A stretch of DNA of 58,873 bases. Source: Prochlorococcus sp. AG-409-D09 (GTDB lineage Bacteria > Cyanobacteriota > Cyanobacteriia > PCC-6307 > Cyanobiaceae). This document shows positions 19,732 through 28,398 of this stretch, in pieces; position 1 is the stretch's first letter, and every line of letters begins with the position of its first letter. A model generated the notes under the pieces. It was not told the origin of the DNA. It saw only the letters and a program-made list of their open reading frames with translations, and ran no database searches. Where the stretch lies: assembly GCA_003215935.1 (NCBI GenBank), contig QCJQ01000006.1, positions 1 through 58,873 of the forward strand. The letters run 5' to 3'. The position numbers and the translations under genes are program-made.

Positions 19732-22250
19732 TTAATATCGCAGCTTATTTCTACAGGTAAAGGTTTTACTTGCCATATTGATTTACAGTATTCCTTAATA
19801 GATCTATCTGAAGAGAAGAAACCGGATCTTGCAGTATTTAAAAGTGCCATTCGATTCCATTCATGGCTATTTCTCCATGCCTTACTTACATCATCTTGGG
19901 CTCGAAGGTAATCCTTGAAATCAGCCATTACAAAGAATGGATCATGGCCAGTTAAGCTATTCAGCAAAGGCTTAAATAGTTCATTATCACCATTACTAAA
20001 ATGGCCAACTTCAATTAATTTTAAAGCTTCTTCTAATTCAGGTAATTCTTTAATATATACGCTTGGCTGATAATTGTTATTTCTTAACTCCATAATTTCA
20101 CTTTCTGTTTTACCAAATAGGAAAAAGTTTTCTTCTCCAACTTTATTTCGGATCTCGATATTAGCTCCATCAAGAGTACCTATTGTTAGTGCTCCATTCA
20201 TGGCAAATTTCATATTTCCAGTACCAGAAGCTTCTTTACCTGCTGTTGATATTTGTTCTGATAAGTCAGTAGCAGAATATACTTGTTCCCCAAGCTTTAC
20301 ATTATAATCTGGAAGGAAAACTACCCTTAAACGTCCATCCATATCTGGATCAGCATTAACTACTTCTGCTATACCATTAATAAATCTAATCATTAATTTT
20401 GCCATAAAATATCCTGGAGCAGCTTTTCCTCCAAAAATCACAGTTCTTGGAGCTAAATCTTTTGATAAATTATTTTTAATCCTTATATATTGAGCAATAA
20501 TTTGCAACGCATTTAGATGTTGACGTTTATATTGATGGATTCTTTTTACTTGAACATCAAATAGGCTGGACGGATCAACTAAAACACTAGTTCTTCTATG
20601 AATATACCCAGCAAGCTTTCTTTTCCCAGATAATTTTGTATTTGCAAATAGGTCCAAAAAGTTTTGATCATGTTCTCGGTCTTCAAGTTTTTTAAGTAAA
20701 TCCATATTTGTTATCCAATTTGGTCCTACTTCTTTATCTAGAAGATTGGACAATTCTGGATTTGCAAGGCCTATCCATCTTCTAGGCGTGACACCATTAG
20801 TGACGTTTGTGAACTTCTCAGGCCAAAGCTCTGCAAACTCGGGAAGTAATTGTCTTTTAATTAAATCAGAATGTAAAGCTGCTACACCATTTACGTGATG
20901 TGCACCAATAGTTGCAAGATGAGCCATTCTTATTGCTTTTCCACCTTCTTCATCAATTATAGATAGCTTTCTTATTACTGAATCATTCCCTGGATATTTT
21001 AGCCTTACTTGTTGAAGAAACCTTTTATTTATTTCGTAGATTAGTTCTAAATGTCGTGGAAGTAAATCTTCGAAAAGAGTTAAATCCCATTTTTCTAAAG
21101 CTTCTGGAAGAAGTGTGTGATTTGTATAGGCAACTGAGCTATTTGTAATTTTCCAGGCTTTATCCCAATTTAAATGATAATTATCAATTAAAATTCTCAT
21201 TAACTCTGCAACTGCAATCGCAGGATGAGTATCATTTAATTGAACTGTCCAATGTGAAGGGAAATCTTCTATAGGAATACCTCTTTTTTCAAGACTTCGA
21301 AACATGTCTTGGAGAGAGCAACTTACAAAAAAGTGTTGCTGTTTTAGTCTTAATCTCCTTCCTTCATCAGTGCCATCATTAGGATAAAGTACTTTTGAGA
21401 GAGTTTCAGAAGCTACTTTTTCTTCTACTGCACCATAGTAATCCCCAATATTAAAAGCATAAAAATCAAAACTTTCAGTAGCATCAGCTCGCCAAAGCCT
21501 TAATCGATCACAACTATTAACTCTATAACCTAATACAGGTACATCATGCGGAACTCCAATTGCATGCTCTGAAGGGATCCACCTTGATCGATAATTTCCT
21601 TTTTCATCTGTATAACTTTGAGTTTGCCCTCCAAAGCCAACTAAACAAGATTCATCAGGTTGGGGGAGTTCCCAAGGCCAACCTCCTTTAAGCCATTTGT
21701 CAGTTACTTCAACTTGCCATCCGTCTCTAATTAATTGATTGAAAATACCAAACTCATAACGAATTCCATAACCTACAGCTGGTACTTGCAAACTAGCTAA
21801 AGATTCCATATAACAAGCGGCAAGCCTTCCTAGCCCACCATTACCAAGACCAGGTTCTTCTTCTACTTCAAGTAAATGAGCTAATGATTCTATTCCAAAT
21901 CTTTTCAGAGCTTTTTCGGCTTCTTTTTTAATTCCAAGATTCAGAAGATTATTATTTAATTGAGGTCCAATAAGAAATTCAGCAGATAAATAAGCAACAG
22001 TTTTCTGTGGTTTAGCACGAATAGCTTCTTGACTCGCCAGATATCTGCTCATCAATCTATCTCTAACTGCATAGCTAAGCGCCATATACAGATCTCGTAG
22101 ACTTGCAGAAGTGGCTAATTTCCCAAGAGTAAAAAATAGATGCTCGGTCATTCCATCGAACACCGCATCTGCGTCCATGCCAGCTCTAACTGGATCTGCA
22201 TAACAACCAGGAGTGGGTAAACGCAGATCTAAAGACGGTGAGCTGCTCAT
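19728..22250 (-). CDS. glgP: Glycogen phosphorylase
   Basis: Breaks glycogen into glucose 1-phosphate using phosphate and pyridoxal phosphate. 840 residues, normal. Clear landmarks: TVAYLSAEFLIGPQLNNNL, PGLGNGGLGRLAACYMESL, LNDTHPAIAVAEL, VNGVAALHSDLIK, TNGVTPRRWI, FDVQVKRIHQYKRQHLNALQ, FGGKAAPGYFMAKLMIR, and the pyridoxal-phosphate lysine in GTGNMKFAMNGALTIG. Involved in using stored glycogen at night. Divergent from the antiporter gene; 166 bases separate their starts. Confidence 0.97.
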   Translation of the reverse strand: MSSSPSLDLRLPTPGCYADPVRAGMDADAVFDGMTEHLFFTLGKLATSASLRDLYMALSYAVRDRLMSRYLASQEAIRAKPQKTVAYLSAEFLIGPQLNNNLLNLGIKKEAEKALKRFGIESLAHLLEVEEEPGLGNGGLGRLAACYMESLASLQVPAVGYGIRYEFGIFNQLIRDGWQVEVTDKWLKGGWPWELPQPDESCLVGFGGQTQSYTDEKGNYRSRWIPSEHAIGVPHDVPVLGYRVNSCDRLRLWRADATESFDFYAFNIGDYYGAVEEKVASETLSKVLYPNDGTDEGRRLRLKQQHFFVSCSLQDMFRSLEKRGIPIEDFPSHWTVQLNDTHPAIAVAELMRILIDNYHLNWDKAWKITNSSVAYTNHTLLPEALEKWDLTLFEDLLPRHLELIYEINKRFLQQVRLKYPGNDSVIRKLSIIDEEGGKAIRMAHLATIGAHHVNGVAALHSDLIKRQLLPEFAELWPEKFTNVTNGVTPRRWIGLANPELSNLLDKEVGPNWITNMDLLKKLEDREHDQNFLDLFANTKLSGKRKLAGYIHRRTSVLVDPSSLFDVQVKRIHQYKRQHLNALQIIAQYIRIKNNLSKDLAPRTVIFGGKAAPGYFMAKLMIRFINGIAEVVNADPDMDGRLRVVFLPDYNVKLGEQVYSATDLSEQISTAGKEASGTGNMKFAMNGALTIGTLDGANIEIRNKVGEENFFLFGKTESEIMELRNNNYQPSVYIKELPELEEALKLIEVGHFSNGDNELFKPLLNSLTGHDPFFVMADFKDYLRAQDDVSKAWRNSHEWNRMALLNTARSGFFSSDRSIKEYCKSIWQVKPLPVEISCDIN

Positions 22251-22416
22251 TGGGGCAATTAATTTGTCAGGACGCTAGCTCCCATTTTGCAATTAGATTC
22301 TCAGTAACTTCAGATCCACACTTGTTGCTTTAGTCGCAGTATGGAACATTTTCCAAAAGACCCCTGCTTTGAGGTAATTTATTTGTTCGTTTAGGAGTTC
22401 CTAAAATTTTTAGAAA

Positions 22417-23790
22417 ATGTTTTTGACTCATACAATATTGACTCTGAGTACTCATGATGTTGAAGTTGCTGAGACTTTAATTGGGGTAATTAATTTCTTA
22501 TTGATTTTTGTAGCAGCAAGAACTCTTGCTGAAATATTGGTTCGATTGAGCTTACCAACAATTGTTGGTGAACTATTGGCAGGGGTATTGATAGGAGCTT
22601 CTGGATTGCATTTGTTATTGCCTCCAACAGCACATGCCCAGTTAAATCATGGTTTGATTTCATTAATTAGTTCTTTGGCTTCAGTGCCTCCCGAAGCAGT
22701 TCCAGATTTATATTTTGAGACTTTCCCTTCTTTGCAAGCAGTTGCAACTCTTGGATTATATGCTCTTTTATTTCTGACAGGACTTGAAAGCGAATTAGAA
22801 GAACTTGTTGCTGTAGGGGCTCAAGCTTTCACCGTTGCTATGGCGGGAGTAATTTTACCATTTGCTTTTGGCACATTTGGGTTGATGTTTATTTTCCAAG
22901 TTGATCTTATACCTGCAGTTTTTGCAGGTGCTTCTATGACTGCAACAAGTATTGGGATAACAGCAAGTGTTTTTGGAGAGCTTGGGTATTTGAAAACTCG
23001 CGAGGGACAGATAGTTATTGGAGCAGCAGTTTTAGATGACATTCTTGGAATAGTGATTTTGGCCGTTGTTGTGGCTATTGCGACTGGAGGTGCTTTAGAA
23101 ATTGCGCCAATTGTCAAACTTGTTTTAGCAGCAATTGTTTTTGTTATAGCTGCTATTGCTTTGAGTAGAACAGCTGCTCCAGCATTTGATTGGTTATTGG
23201 AACGACTTAAAGCTCCAGGAGCTGTTGTTGTTGCTTCTTTTGTAATACTTGTTCTTTGTTGTTTTGTTGCTACAGCAATTGGACTAGAAGCTGCATTAGG
23301 TGCTTTTGCTGCAGGTTTAATTCTCAGTAGTTCAAAAAATAATCATGCAATTCAACAATCTGTTTTGCCATTAGTTTCCCTGTTTGCAACGATTTTCTTT
23401 GTTTTAGTTGGGGCAGGTATGGATCTTTCAGTTATTAATCCTTTAGATCCATCAAGTCGAGGAGCGTTAGTAGTGGCAGGGTTCTTGTTGATAATTGCAA
23501 TTATTGGAAAAATTGCAGCTGGATGGTCATTCCTTATTGATAAACCAACCAATAGATTGGTTGTTGGACTAGGAATGATGCCTAGAGGGGAAGTGGGTTT
23601 GATTTTTTTAGGGCTTGGAACCAGTGCTGGACTTTTAACTCCTTCTTTAGAAGCTGCAATTTTGTTAATGGTTATAGGCACAACGTTTTTGGCTCCAGTA
23701 TTATTGCGTTTAGTTCTTAAGGATAAGCCTCCAGGAGATGACAATTTAATTTCAGATGATGTGGCTGCTGATCCAGTTGGATTGCTTTAG
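22417..23790 (+). CDS. NapA-type cation/proton antiporter (CPA2 family)
   Basis: The 457-residue protein is highly hydrophobic with about 12 membrane helices, e.g. LIGVINFLLIFVAARTLAEI, LATLGLYALLFLTGLE-type segments, VAMAGVILPFAFGTFGLMFIF. The CPA2 ion-binding aspartate pair is visible in AAVLDDILGIVILAVV, and LTGLESELEELVAVG precedes it. PTIVGELLAGVLIGASGL is the helix-2 signature. It likely exchanges Na+ or K+ for H+ at the plasma or thylakoid membrane; in cyanobacteria this type is often annotated NapA/NhaS3. Ion specificity is not shown by the sequence. There is no RCK/TrkA-N regulatory domain. Two hairpins follow the stop. Confidence 0.88.
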   Translation: MFLTHTILTLSTHDVEVAETLIGVINFLLIFVAARTLAEILVRLSLPTIVGELLAGVLIGASGLHLLLPPTAHAQLNHGLISLISSLASVPPEAVPDLYFETFPSLQAVATLGLYALLFLTGLESELEELVAVGAQAFTVAMAGVILPFAFGTFGLMFIFQVDLIPAVFAGASMTATSIGITASVFGELGYLKTREGQIVIGAAVLDDILGIVILAVVVAIATGGALEIAPIVKLVLAAIVFVIAAIALSRTAAPAFDWLLERLKAPGAVVVASFVILVLCCFVATAIGLEAALGAFAAGLILSSSKNNHAIQQSVLPLVSLFATIFFVLVGAGMDLSVINPLDPSSRGALVVAGFLLIIAIIGKIAAGWSFLIDKPTNRLVVGLGMMPRGEVGLIFLGLGTSAGLLTPSLEAAILLMVIGTTFLAPVLLRLVLKDKPPGDDNLISDDVAADPVGLL

Positions 23791-23835
23791 GTAATTATAA
23801 TTTTTACTTATTTTTAAGTAAAAAAAGCAACTCTG

Positions 23836-23858
23836 AAAGAGATTAATTTCTCTTTTTT
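23836..23858 (+). terminator. Rho-independent terminator-like hairpin after the antiporter gene
   Basis: AAAGAGA at 23836-23842 pairs with TCTCTTT at 23849-23855 and is followed by a T run to 23858. A first hairpin with TTTTTACTTA/TAAGTAAAAA arms (23801-23810 and 23815-23824) lies just upstream. Both are AT-rich, as expected here. Confidence 0.55.
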
Positions 23859-23909
23859 ATATTTGGGCTATTAATATCTTTCAAATTGTCATTATATTGA
23901 TTGCTTGAG

Positions 23910-24812
23910 ATGGTTTCATCAGCTTCTTCTGGATCCTCTAAGTGGAATTTTTTAGGTCATGATGTTCATTGTTTGAGCATTGTTCCTGATAGAGAAAAAT
24001 TAGAAGCAACTAACTCTCCAGCTGTTTTACTAATTCATGGTTTTGGTGCTTCTACAGATCATTGGAGACACAATATTCCTGTAATTGGTTTAACTCATGA
24101 AGTGCATGCCTTAGATCTTCTTGGCTTTGGCCGCAGTGCAAAACCAGAAGGTCTTCAGTATGGAGGTCCTTTATGGAGAGATCAAATTGTTTCATATGTA
24201 AAAGAAAGAATTGGTAGGCCCACAGTTTTAGTAGGGAATTCATTGGGAGGATATGCAGCTTTGGCTAGTGGTTCTGCTTTAGGTTCCGAGGCTGCCGGAG
24301 TTGTTTTATTAAATGCAGCTGGCTATTTCTCTGAAGATAAGAGACCAGTAAAAGGTTTTTGGGCAACTGCTAGTAAAACAATTGGAGGGATTTTTCTTAA
24401 AAATTATTTATTGCAAAGAATTATTTTTGAAAATTTAAGACAGCCTGGAACTATTCGGCGAACTCTTAATCAAGTTTATATTGATAAAACCAATGTAGAT
24501 GATGAATTAGTAGAGGCCATAAGAAAACCTTCACTTGATAAAGGAGCTTTTAAGGTTTTTAAAAGTGTGTTTGACCCTGGAGGTCCTAAAGGCGACCCAT
24601 TAGATGAATTATTTGCTGAATTAAAATCACCACTTCTTTTGTTATGGGGCAATCGAGATCCTTGGATGAATGCACCTGGTAAGCGAGAAACTTATAGGAA
24701 ACATACTCCTCAAGAAACAAAAGAGGTTGTTTTGGATGCGGGCCATTGCCCTCATGATGAAGTTCCAGATCAAGTCAATTCTGCTCTTTTAGAATGGCTA
24801 AGTGATCTTTAG
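23910..24812 (+). CDS. Alpha/beta hydrolase, pheophytinase/chlorophyll-dephytylase-like
   Basis: The ATG at 23910 gives a 300-residue product; a TTG at 23901 would add three residues. The alpha/beta-hydrolase triad is visible: nucleophile serine in VGNSLGGYAALASG, aspartate in LWGNRDPWMNAPGK, histidine in AGHCPHDEVPDQVN, with LIHGFGAS as the oxyanion loop. GNSLGG and the LLGFGRSAKPEG lid-side region resemble plant pheophytinase and its cyanobacterial relatives, but many hydrolases share these motifs, so pigment de-esterification is only a suggestion. No membrane segment. It starts 119 bases after the antiporter gene and 18 bases before the next gene, with which it is probably co-transcribed. 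Confidence 0.8.
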   Translation: MVSSASSGSSKWNFLGHDVHCLSIVPDREKLEATNSPAVLLIHGFGASTDHWRHNIPVIGLTHEVHALDLLGFGRSAKPEGLQYGGPLWRDQIVSYVKERIGRPTVLVGNSLGGYAALASGSALGSEAAGVVLLNAAGYFSEDKRPVKGFWATASKTIGGIFLKNYLLQRIIFENLRQPGTIRRTLNQVYIDKTNVDDELVEAIRKPSLDKGAFKVFKSVFDPGGPKGDPLDELFAELKSPLLLLWGNRDPWMNAPGKRETYRKHTPQETKEVVLDAGHCPHDEVPDQVNSALLEWLSDL

Positions 24813-24830
24813 TTTCATTTTAAGAAAAAA

Positions 24831-25724
24831 ATGGATATTGAATATTCACTTAAGTCCCATCCTTACAAACATTGGGAATATTTAGATATTAAAACTGGAA
24901 ATCGATTGAGGGTTGTACCTGAAAGAGGAGGTTTAATAACAGAATGGAAATGCCAAGGAAAAGAATTACTCTATTTTGATTTAGATCGTTTTTCTCAAAA
25001 AGAAAAAAGTGTTAGAGGTGGAATTCCTATTTTATTTCCTATATGTGGGGATTTACCTTCAGGAAAAATGAGGTTCCCTGAAGGAGATTTTGTTCTTCCT
25101 CAGCATGGATTTGCCAGAGATAATGTATGGCAAATAAGTTTGCTTCCTGATCGAAAGGGAATTAAATTAATAATGTGCGAAAATAATCAAACATTAGCTT
25201 TATTTCCTTTTTCATTTATGCTTGAAATAGAGGCTCGTCTAATTCATAATACTCTTCAATTAATTGCAAAAATACATAATAGAAGTTTAGCTAAAATGCC
25301 TTTTAGCTTAGGCTTTCATCCTTATTTTAATGTTTCTAATTTGAATAAAATAGAGATTAAAGGTCTTCCAGAAAAATGTTTAAATCATTTATCTATGCGG
25401 GAAGTTAATACTTCTGAAGAGATATTGAAGCTTGAAGAAGGTATTGACTTGCTTGTTAATGCGCAATCTGCAGTAAAAATAATTGATCTTTTGAATAAAG
25501 ATTCTATTAAATTAGAACAGCAATCTCCTATGGATTTAACAGTTTTATGGACTGATCCTCCAAGACAAATGATTTGTCTTGAACCATGGACAAGTCCTAG
25601 GCAATCACTAATTAGTGGAGACAGGAAACTTCAATTAAATCCTGGCGAAACATGTATTCTAAGTTCTCGATTTGTTTATAATGAATTGAACTTAATAGAT
25701 GAATCCTTTATCTTTAAAAACTAA
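24831..25724 (+). CDS. Aldose 1-epimerase-like / hexose mutarotase superfamily protein
   Basis: A 297-residue protein of the galactose mutarotase fold. Catalytic-type residues are in LPQHGFARD (histidine), GFHPYFNVS (second histidine) and CLEPWTSP (glutamate). GGIPILFPICG is the typical early loop of the D-hexose-6-phosphate mutarotase group (YeaD-like). It would interconvert alpha and beta anomers of a sugar or sugar phosphate in the cytoplasm; the exact sugar is not known. The start lies 18 bases after the hydrolase. ATG start preceded by an A-rich stretch. Confidence 0.82.
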   Translation: MDIEYSLKSHPYKHWEYLDIKTGNRLRVVPERGGLITEWKCQGKELLYFDLDRFSQKEKSVRGGIPILFPICGDLPSGKMRFPEGDFVLPQHGFARDNVWQISLLPDRKGIKLIMCENNQTLALFPFSFMLEIEARLIHNTLQLIAKIHNRSLAKMPFSLGFHPYFNVSNLNKIEIKGLPEKCLNHLSMREVNTSEEILKLEEGIDLLVNAQSAVKIIDLLNKDSIKLEQQSPMDLTVLWTDPPRQMICLEPWTSPRQSLISGDRKLQLNPGETCILSSRFVYNELNLIDESFIFKN

Positions 25725-25834
25725 ATATAAATTTAAAAAAAAATACAATTAATTAGTTATGGCTATTTTCTTTTTTTGGTTTCTTCTTGATATGTACAAT
25801 AGAAAGCTATTCAAAATATAGAGTAAATTAAGAA

Positions 25835-27013
25835 ATGGCTGCCAATGTCTCTGCGCCAAAAGTCGTCAATATAGATGATCTACGCACTCTTGCTAAGAGA
25901 AGACTTCCTAGAATGGTATTTGACTATATCGATAGTGGAGCTGATCGAGAACAAACATTATCCCAGAATTGTTCGGCTTTTAATGAGATTTTGTTTAGGC
26001 CTCGTTGTGCGGTAGCTACTCCTTCTTGTGACTTAAGTGTTTCTTTAATTGGTCAGAAATTTGCATTGCCATTTCTTCTTGCTCCTGTTGGTAGTAGCAG
26101 AATGTTTTATCCACAAGGAGAGGTGTTAGCCGCAAAAGAAGCAGGAAAGGTTTCTACTGGCTATACCTTGTCGACTCTTTCTGGTTGCAGACTAGAGGAT
26201 GTAAAACAGGCAACTTCATCAGAGGCTTGGTATCAGCTTTACCTTCTTGGTGGTAAAGATGTTGCCTTAAAAACAATTGATCGAGCAAAAGCAGCAGGAT
26301 TCTCGGCAATTGTTGTGACTATTGATACTCCTGTATCAGGCCTGAGAGAACGTGATATTCGTGGAGGGACTAAAGAATTGTTGTCTAAAGACCCTTTGAC
26401 GATGCTTCCATATATTCCTCAAATGCTTGTAAAACCATGTTGGCTTTCTCAATGGTTGCTTGATGGTGGTCTGATGAGTTTCCCAAATGTTCAACTTGAT
26501 GATGGACCGATGGGCTACACAGCGATTGGTCCAGCCTTAGAGCAATCAGTTGTCACTTGGGAAGATCTGAATTGGATTCGTGAAGCATGGGGAGGAAAGA
26601 TCATTGTTAAAGGTGTCCATATTGGTGATGATGCTAAAAAGGCTATTGATTTAGGAATAGATGCAATTGTTGTTTCTAATCATGGTGCGAGACAGTTGGA
26701 TAGCGTGGCTCCGACAATAAGGGCATTACCTGAAATTATTACTGCTGTAAATGGTCAAATTGACGTTCTATTAGATGGTGGTATTAGACGAGGTAGTGAT
26801 GTTGTAAAAGCATTATGTTTAGGTGCTAAAGGCGTCTTAATAGGAAGAGCATATGCGTATGGATTGGCTGCAGCTGGGGGTCCAGGTGTTGCTAGGGCAA
26901 TTGAGATTCTTCAAGCAGATATTTTAAGAACAATGAAATTGCTTGGTTGCGATTCGGTTTCTAAGTTAAATAGATCCTTTATTACTATTCCTGAGGCTTG
27001 GGAAAGGATTTAA
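25835..27013 (+). CDS. FMN-dependent alpha-hydroxyacid oxidase (glycolate/L-lactate oxidase family)
   Basis: Oxidises a 2-hydroxyacid such as glycolate or L-lactate to the 2-oxoacid using FMN. 392 residues. The family core is complete: RLPRMVFDYIDSGADRE at the N-terminus, APVGSSRMFYPQGEV, IVVTIDTPVSGLRERDIRGG, IIVKGVH, and the catalytic histidine/FMN motif VVSNHGARQLD, with LLDGGIRRGSDVVKALCLGAKGV binding phosphate. Glycolate and lactate oxidases cannot be told apart from these motifs alone. It does not have a membrane anchor. The next gene starts 17 bases after the stop. In a photorespiring cell glycolate is a plausible substrate. Confidence 0.9.
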   Translation: MAANVSAPKVVNIDDLRTLAKRRLPRMVFDYIDSGADREQTLSQNCSAFNEILFRPRCAVATPSCDLSVSLIGQKFALPFLLAPVGSSRMFYPQGEVLAAKEAGKVSTGYTLSTLSGCRLEDVKQATSSEAWYQLYLLGGKDVALKTIDRAKAAGFSAIVVTIDTPVSGLRERDIRGGTKELLSKDPLTMLPYIPQMLVKPCWLSQWLLDGGLMSFPNVQLDDGPMGYTAIGPALEQSVVTWEDLNWIREAWGGKIIVKGVHIGDDAKKAIDLGIDAIVVSNHGARQLDSVAPTIRALPEIITAVNGQIDVLLDGGIRRGSDVVKALCLGAKGVLIGRAYAYGLAAAGGPGVARAIEILQADILRTMKLLGCDSVSKLNRSFITIPEAWERI

Positions 27014-27030
27014 ATTGATAATAGAAGCAT

Positions 27031-28398
27031 ATGAAAATCGTTGTAATAGATGATGATCCGACTGGATCACAATCAGTTTATGGTTGTCCTCTTTTACTTT
27101 CTTGGGATCAAAAGACACTATGGAATGGGATAAATCATCCATCTCCTTTGCTTTTTATACTTGCTAATACACGTTCTTTATCTCATGAACTAGCAGAAAA
27201 AAGAATAAGAGAGATATGCCATTCAATTCTAAGATTATGTAAAACAAAAGATTTAATAATTCAAGATTTTTTATTTGTAAGCAGGGGTGATTCTACTCTG
27301 CGGGGGCATGGAATATTAGAACCTCAAGTTCTTTTAGAAGAATTAGGTCCTTTTAATTCGACTTTTCATATCCCTGCTTTTTTTGAAGGAGGTAGGACTA
27401 CGGTAAATAAAGTGCACTTTTTAAATGGTGTTCCAGTTCATACAACTGATTTTGCAAAAGATAGGGTATTTGGTTATTCAACTAGCGATTTATCTGAATG
27501 GCTTTCTGAAAAAAGTAATGGAAAGATCCAGTCCGAAGATGTTGAGCATATTTCTTTATTGCAATTGAACTATGCATTTGAAAATGACTCTGGGCTTGAA
27601 GACTTGATAAATTATTTATTACAATTGGATGATAATAAATTTGTAATTGTAGATGCTAAATTTCCTCAGCATCTTGAAATTCTTGCTGATGCTATAAAGA
27701 GTTTAAGTGGAAGAAAAAGATTTATTTTTCGATCTGCTGCAAGTTTTATAAGTGCTTTAGCTCGATTACCTTTAAATTCAAAAACACAAAAAGACTTAGC
27801 AAACTTAAGATTAAAAGATATAAATTCAGAATACAAACCTGGATTAATAGTTGTTGGTTCCTTTGTTCAATTAGCAGATAATCAATTGCAATTTCTGTCT
27901 TCCTATGAAGACTTTGAATTTATTGAGCTTCCAATAAATAAAATATTCAATTTCAAGGAAGATTCTTTTGCTGAAATTATAACCTCCCAATTAACTAAAT
28001 CTATTGTAGCTAATTTGTCCAACATTTTAAGCTCAGGAAAAACTCCTGTTTTGTATACTTCGAGGGGAGAAATTGACTTCAAAGATGACAATTTAAAGAA
28101 TAATTTAGGATTAAAAATTGCTCAAACAATGGCTTTTATTGTAGGGGAGATTTCATCTCAGTTGGGCTACATTATCAGCAAAGGAGGAATCACAACACAA
28201 GTTTTACTTAAAGATGGTTTAGGACTTTCAGAGGTTTTCTTAGAAGGGCAAATTTTGCCAGGTTTATCTATAGTTACTCTGCCAGAAAATTGTAAGAATA
28301 ATAAATTACCTATAGTTACTTTTCCTGGAAATTTAGGAAATAAATTTACATTATTCGAAGCTTGGAAAATTATGCAATATCCTGATTCTAACTATTAA
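27031..28398 (+). CDS. DUF1537-type four-carbon acid sugar kinase family protein
   Basis: The 455-residue protein starts with IVVIDDDPTGSQSV, the DUF1537 N-terminal motif (DDxTG), has SRGDSTLRGHG, the segment FHIPAFFEGGRTTVNKVHFLNG, and ends with a second domain carrying SKGGITTQVLLKDGLGL and the TFPGNLGNKFTLFEAW tail. Family members phosphorylate threonate/erythronate-like acids (DtnK, OtnK) with ATP. No partner dehydrogenase (PdxA2-like) or aldolase is nearby; the neighbour is a hydroxyacid oxidase. So the catabolic pathway seen in other bacteria is not obvious, and substrate is open. It shares TTAA with the icd stop. Confidence 0.8.
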   Translation: MKIVVIDDDPTGSQSVYGCPLLLSWDQKTLWNGINHPSPLLFILANTRSLSHELAEKRIREICHSILRLCKTKDLIIQDFLFVSRGDSTLRGHGILEPQVLLEELGPFNSTFHIPAFFEGGRTTVNKVHFLNGVPVHTTDFAKDRVFGYSTSDLSEWLSEKSNGKIQSEDVEHISLLQLNYAFENDSGLEDLINYLLQLDDNKFVIVDAKFPQHLEILADAIKSLSGRKRFIFRSAASFISALARLPLNSKTQKDLANLRLKDINSEYKPGLIVVGSFVQLADNQLQFLSSYEDFEFIELPINKIFNFKEDSFAEIITSQLTKSIVANLSNILSSGKTPVLYTSRGEIDFKDDNLKNNLGLKIAQTMAFIVGEISSQLGYIISKGGITTQVLLKDGLGLSEVFLEGQILPGLSIVTLPENCKNNKLPIVTFPGNLGNKFTLFEAWKIMQYPDSNY

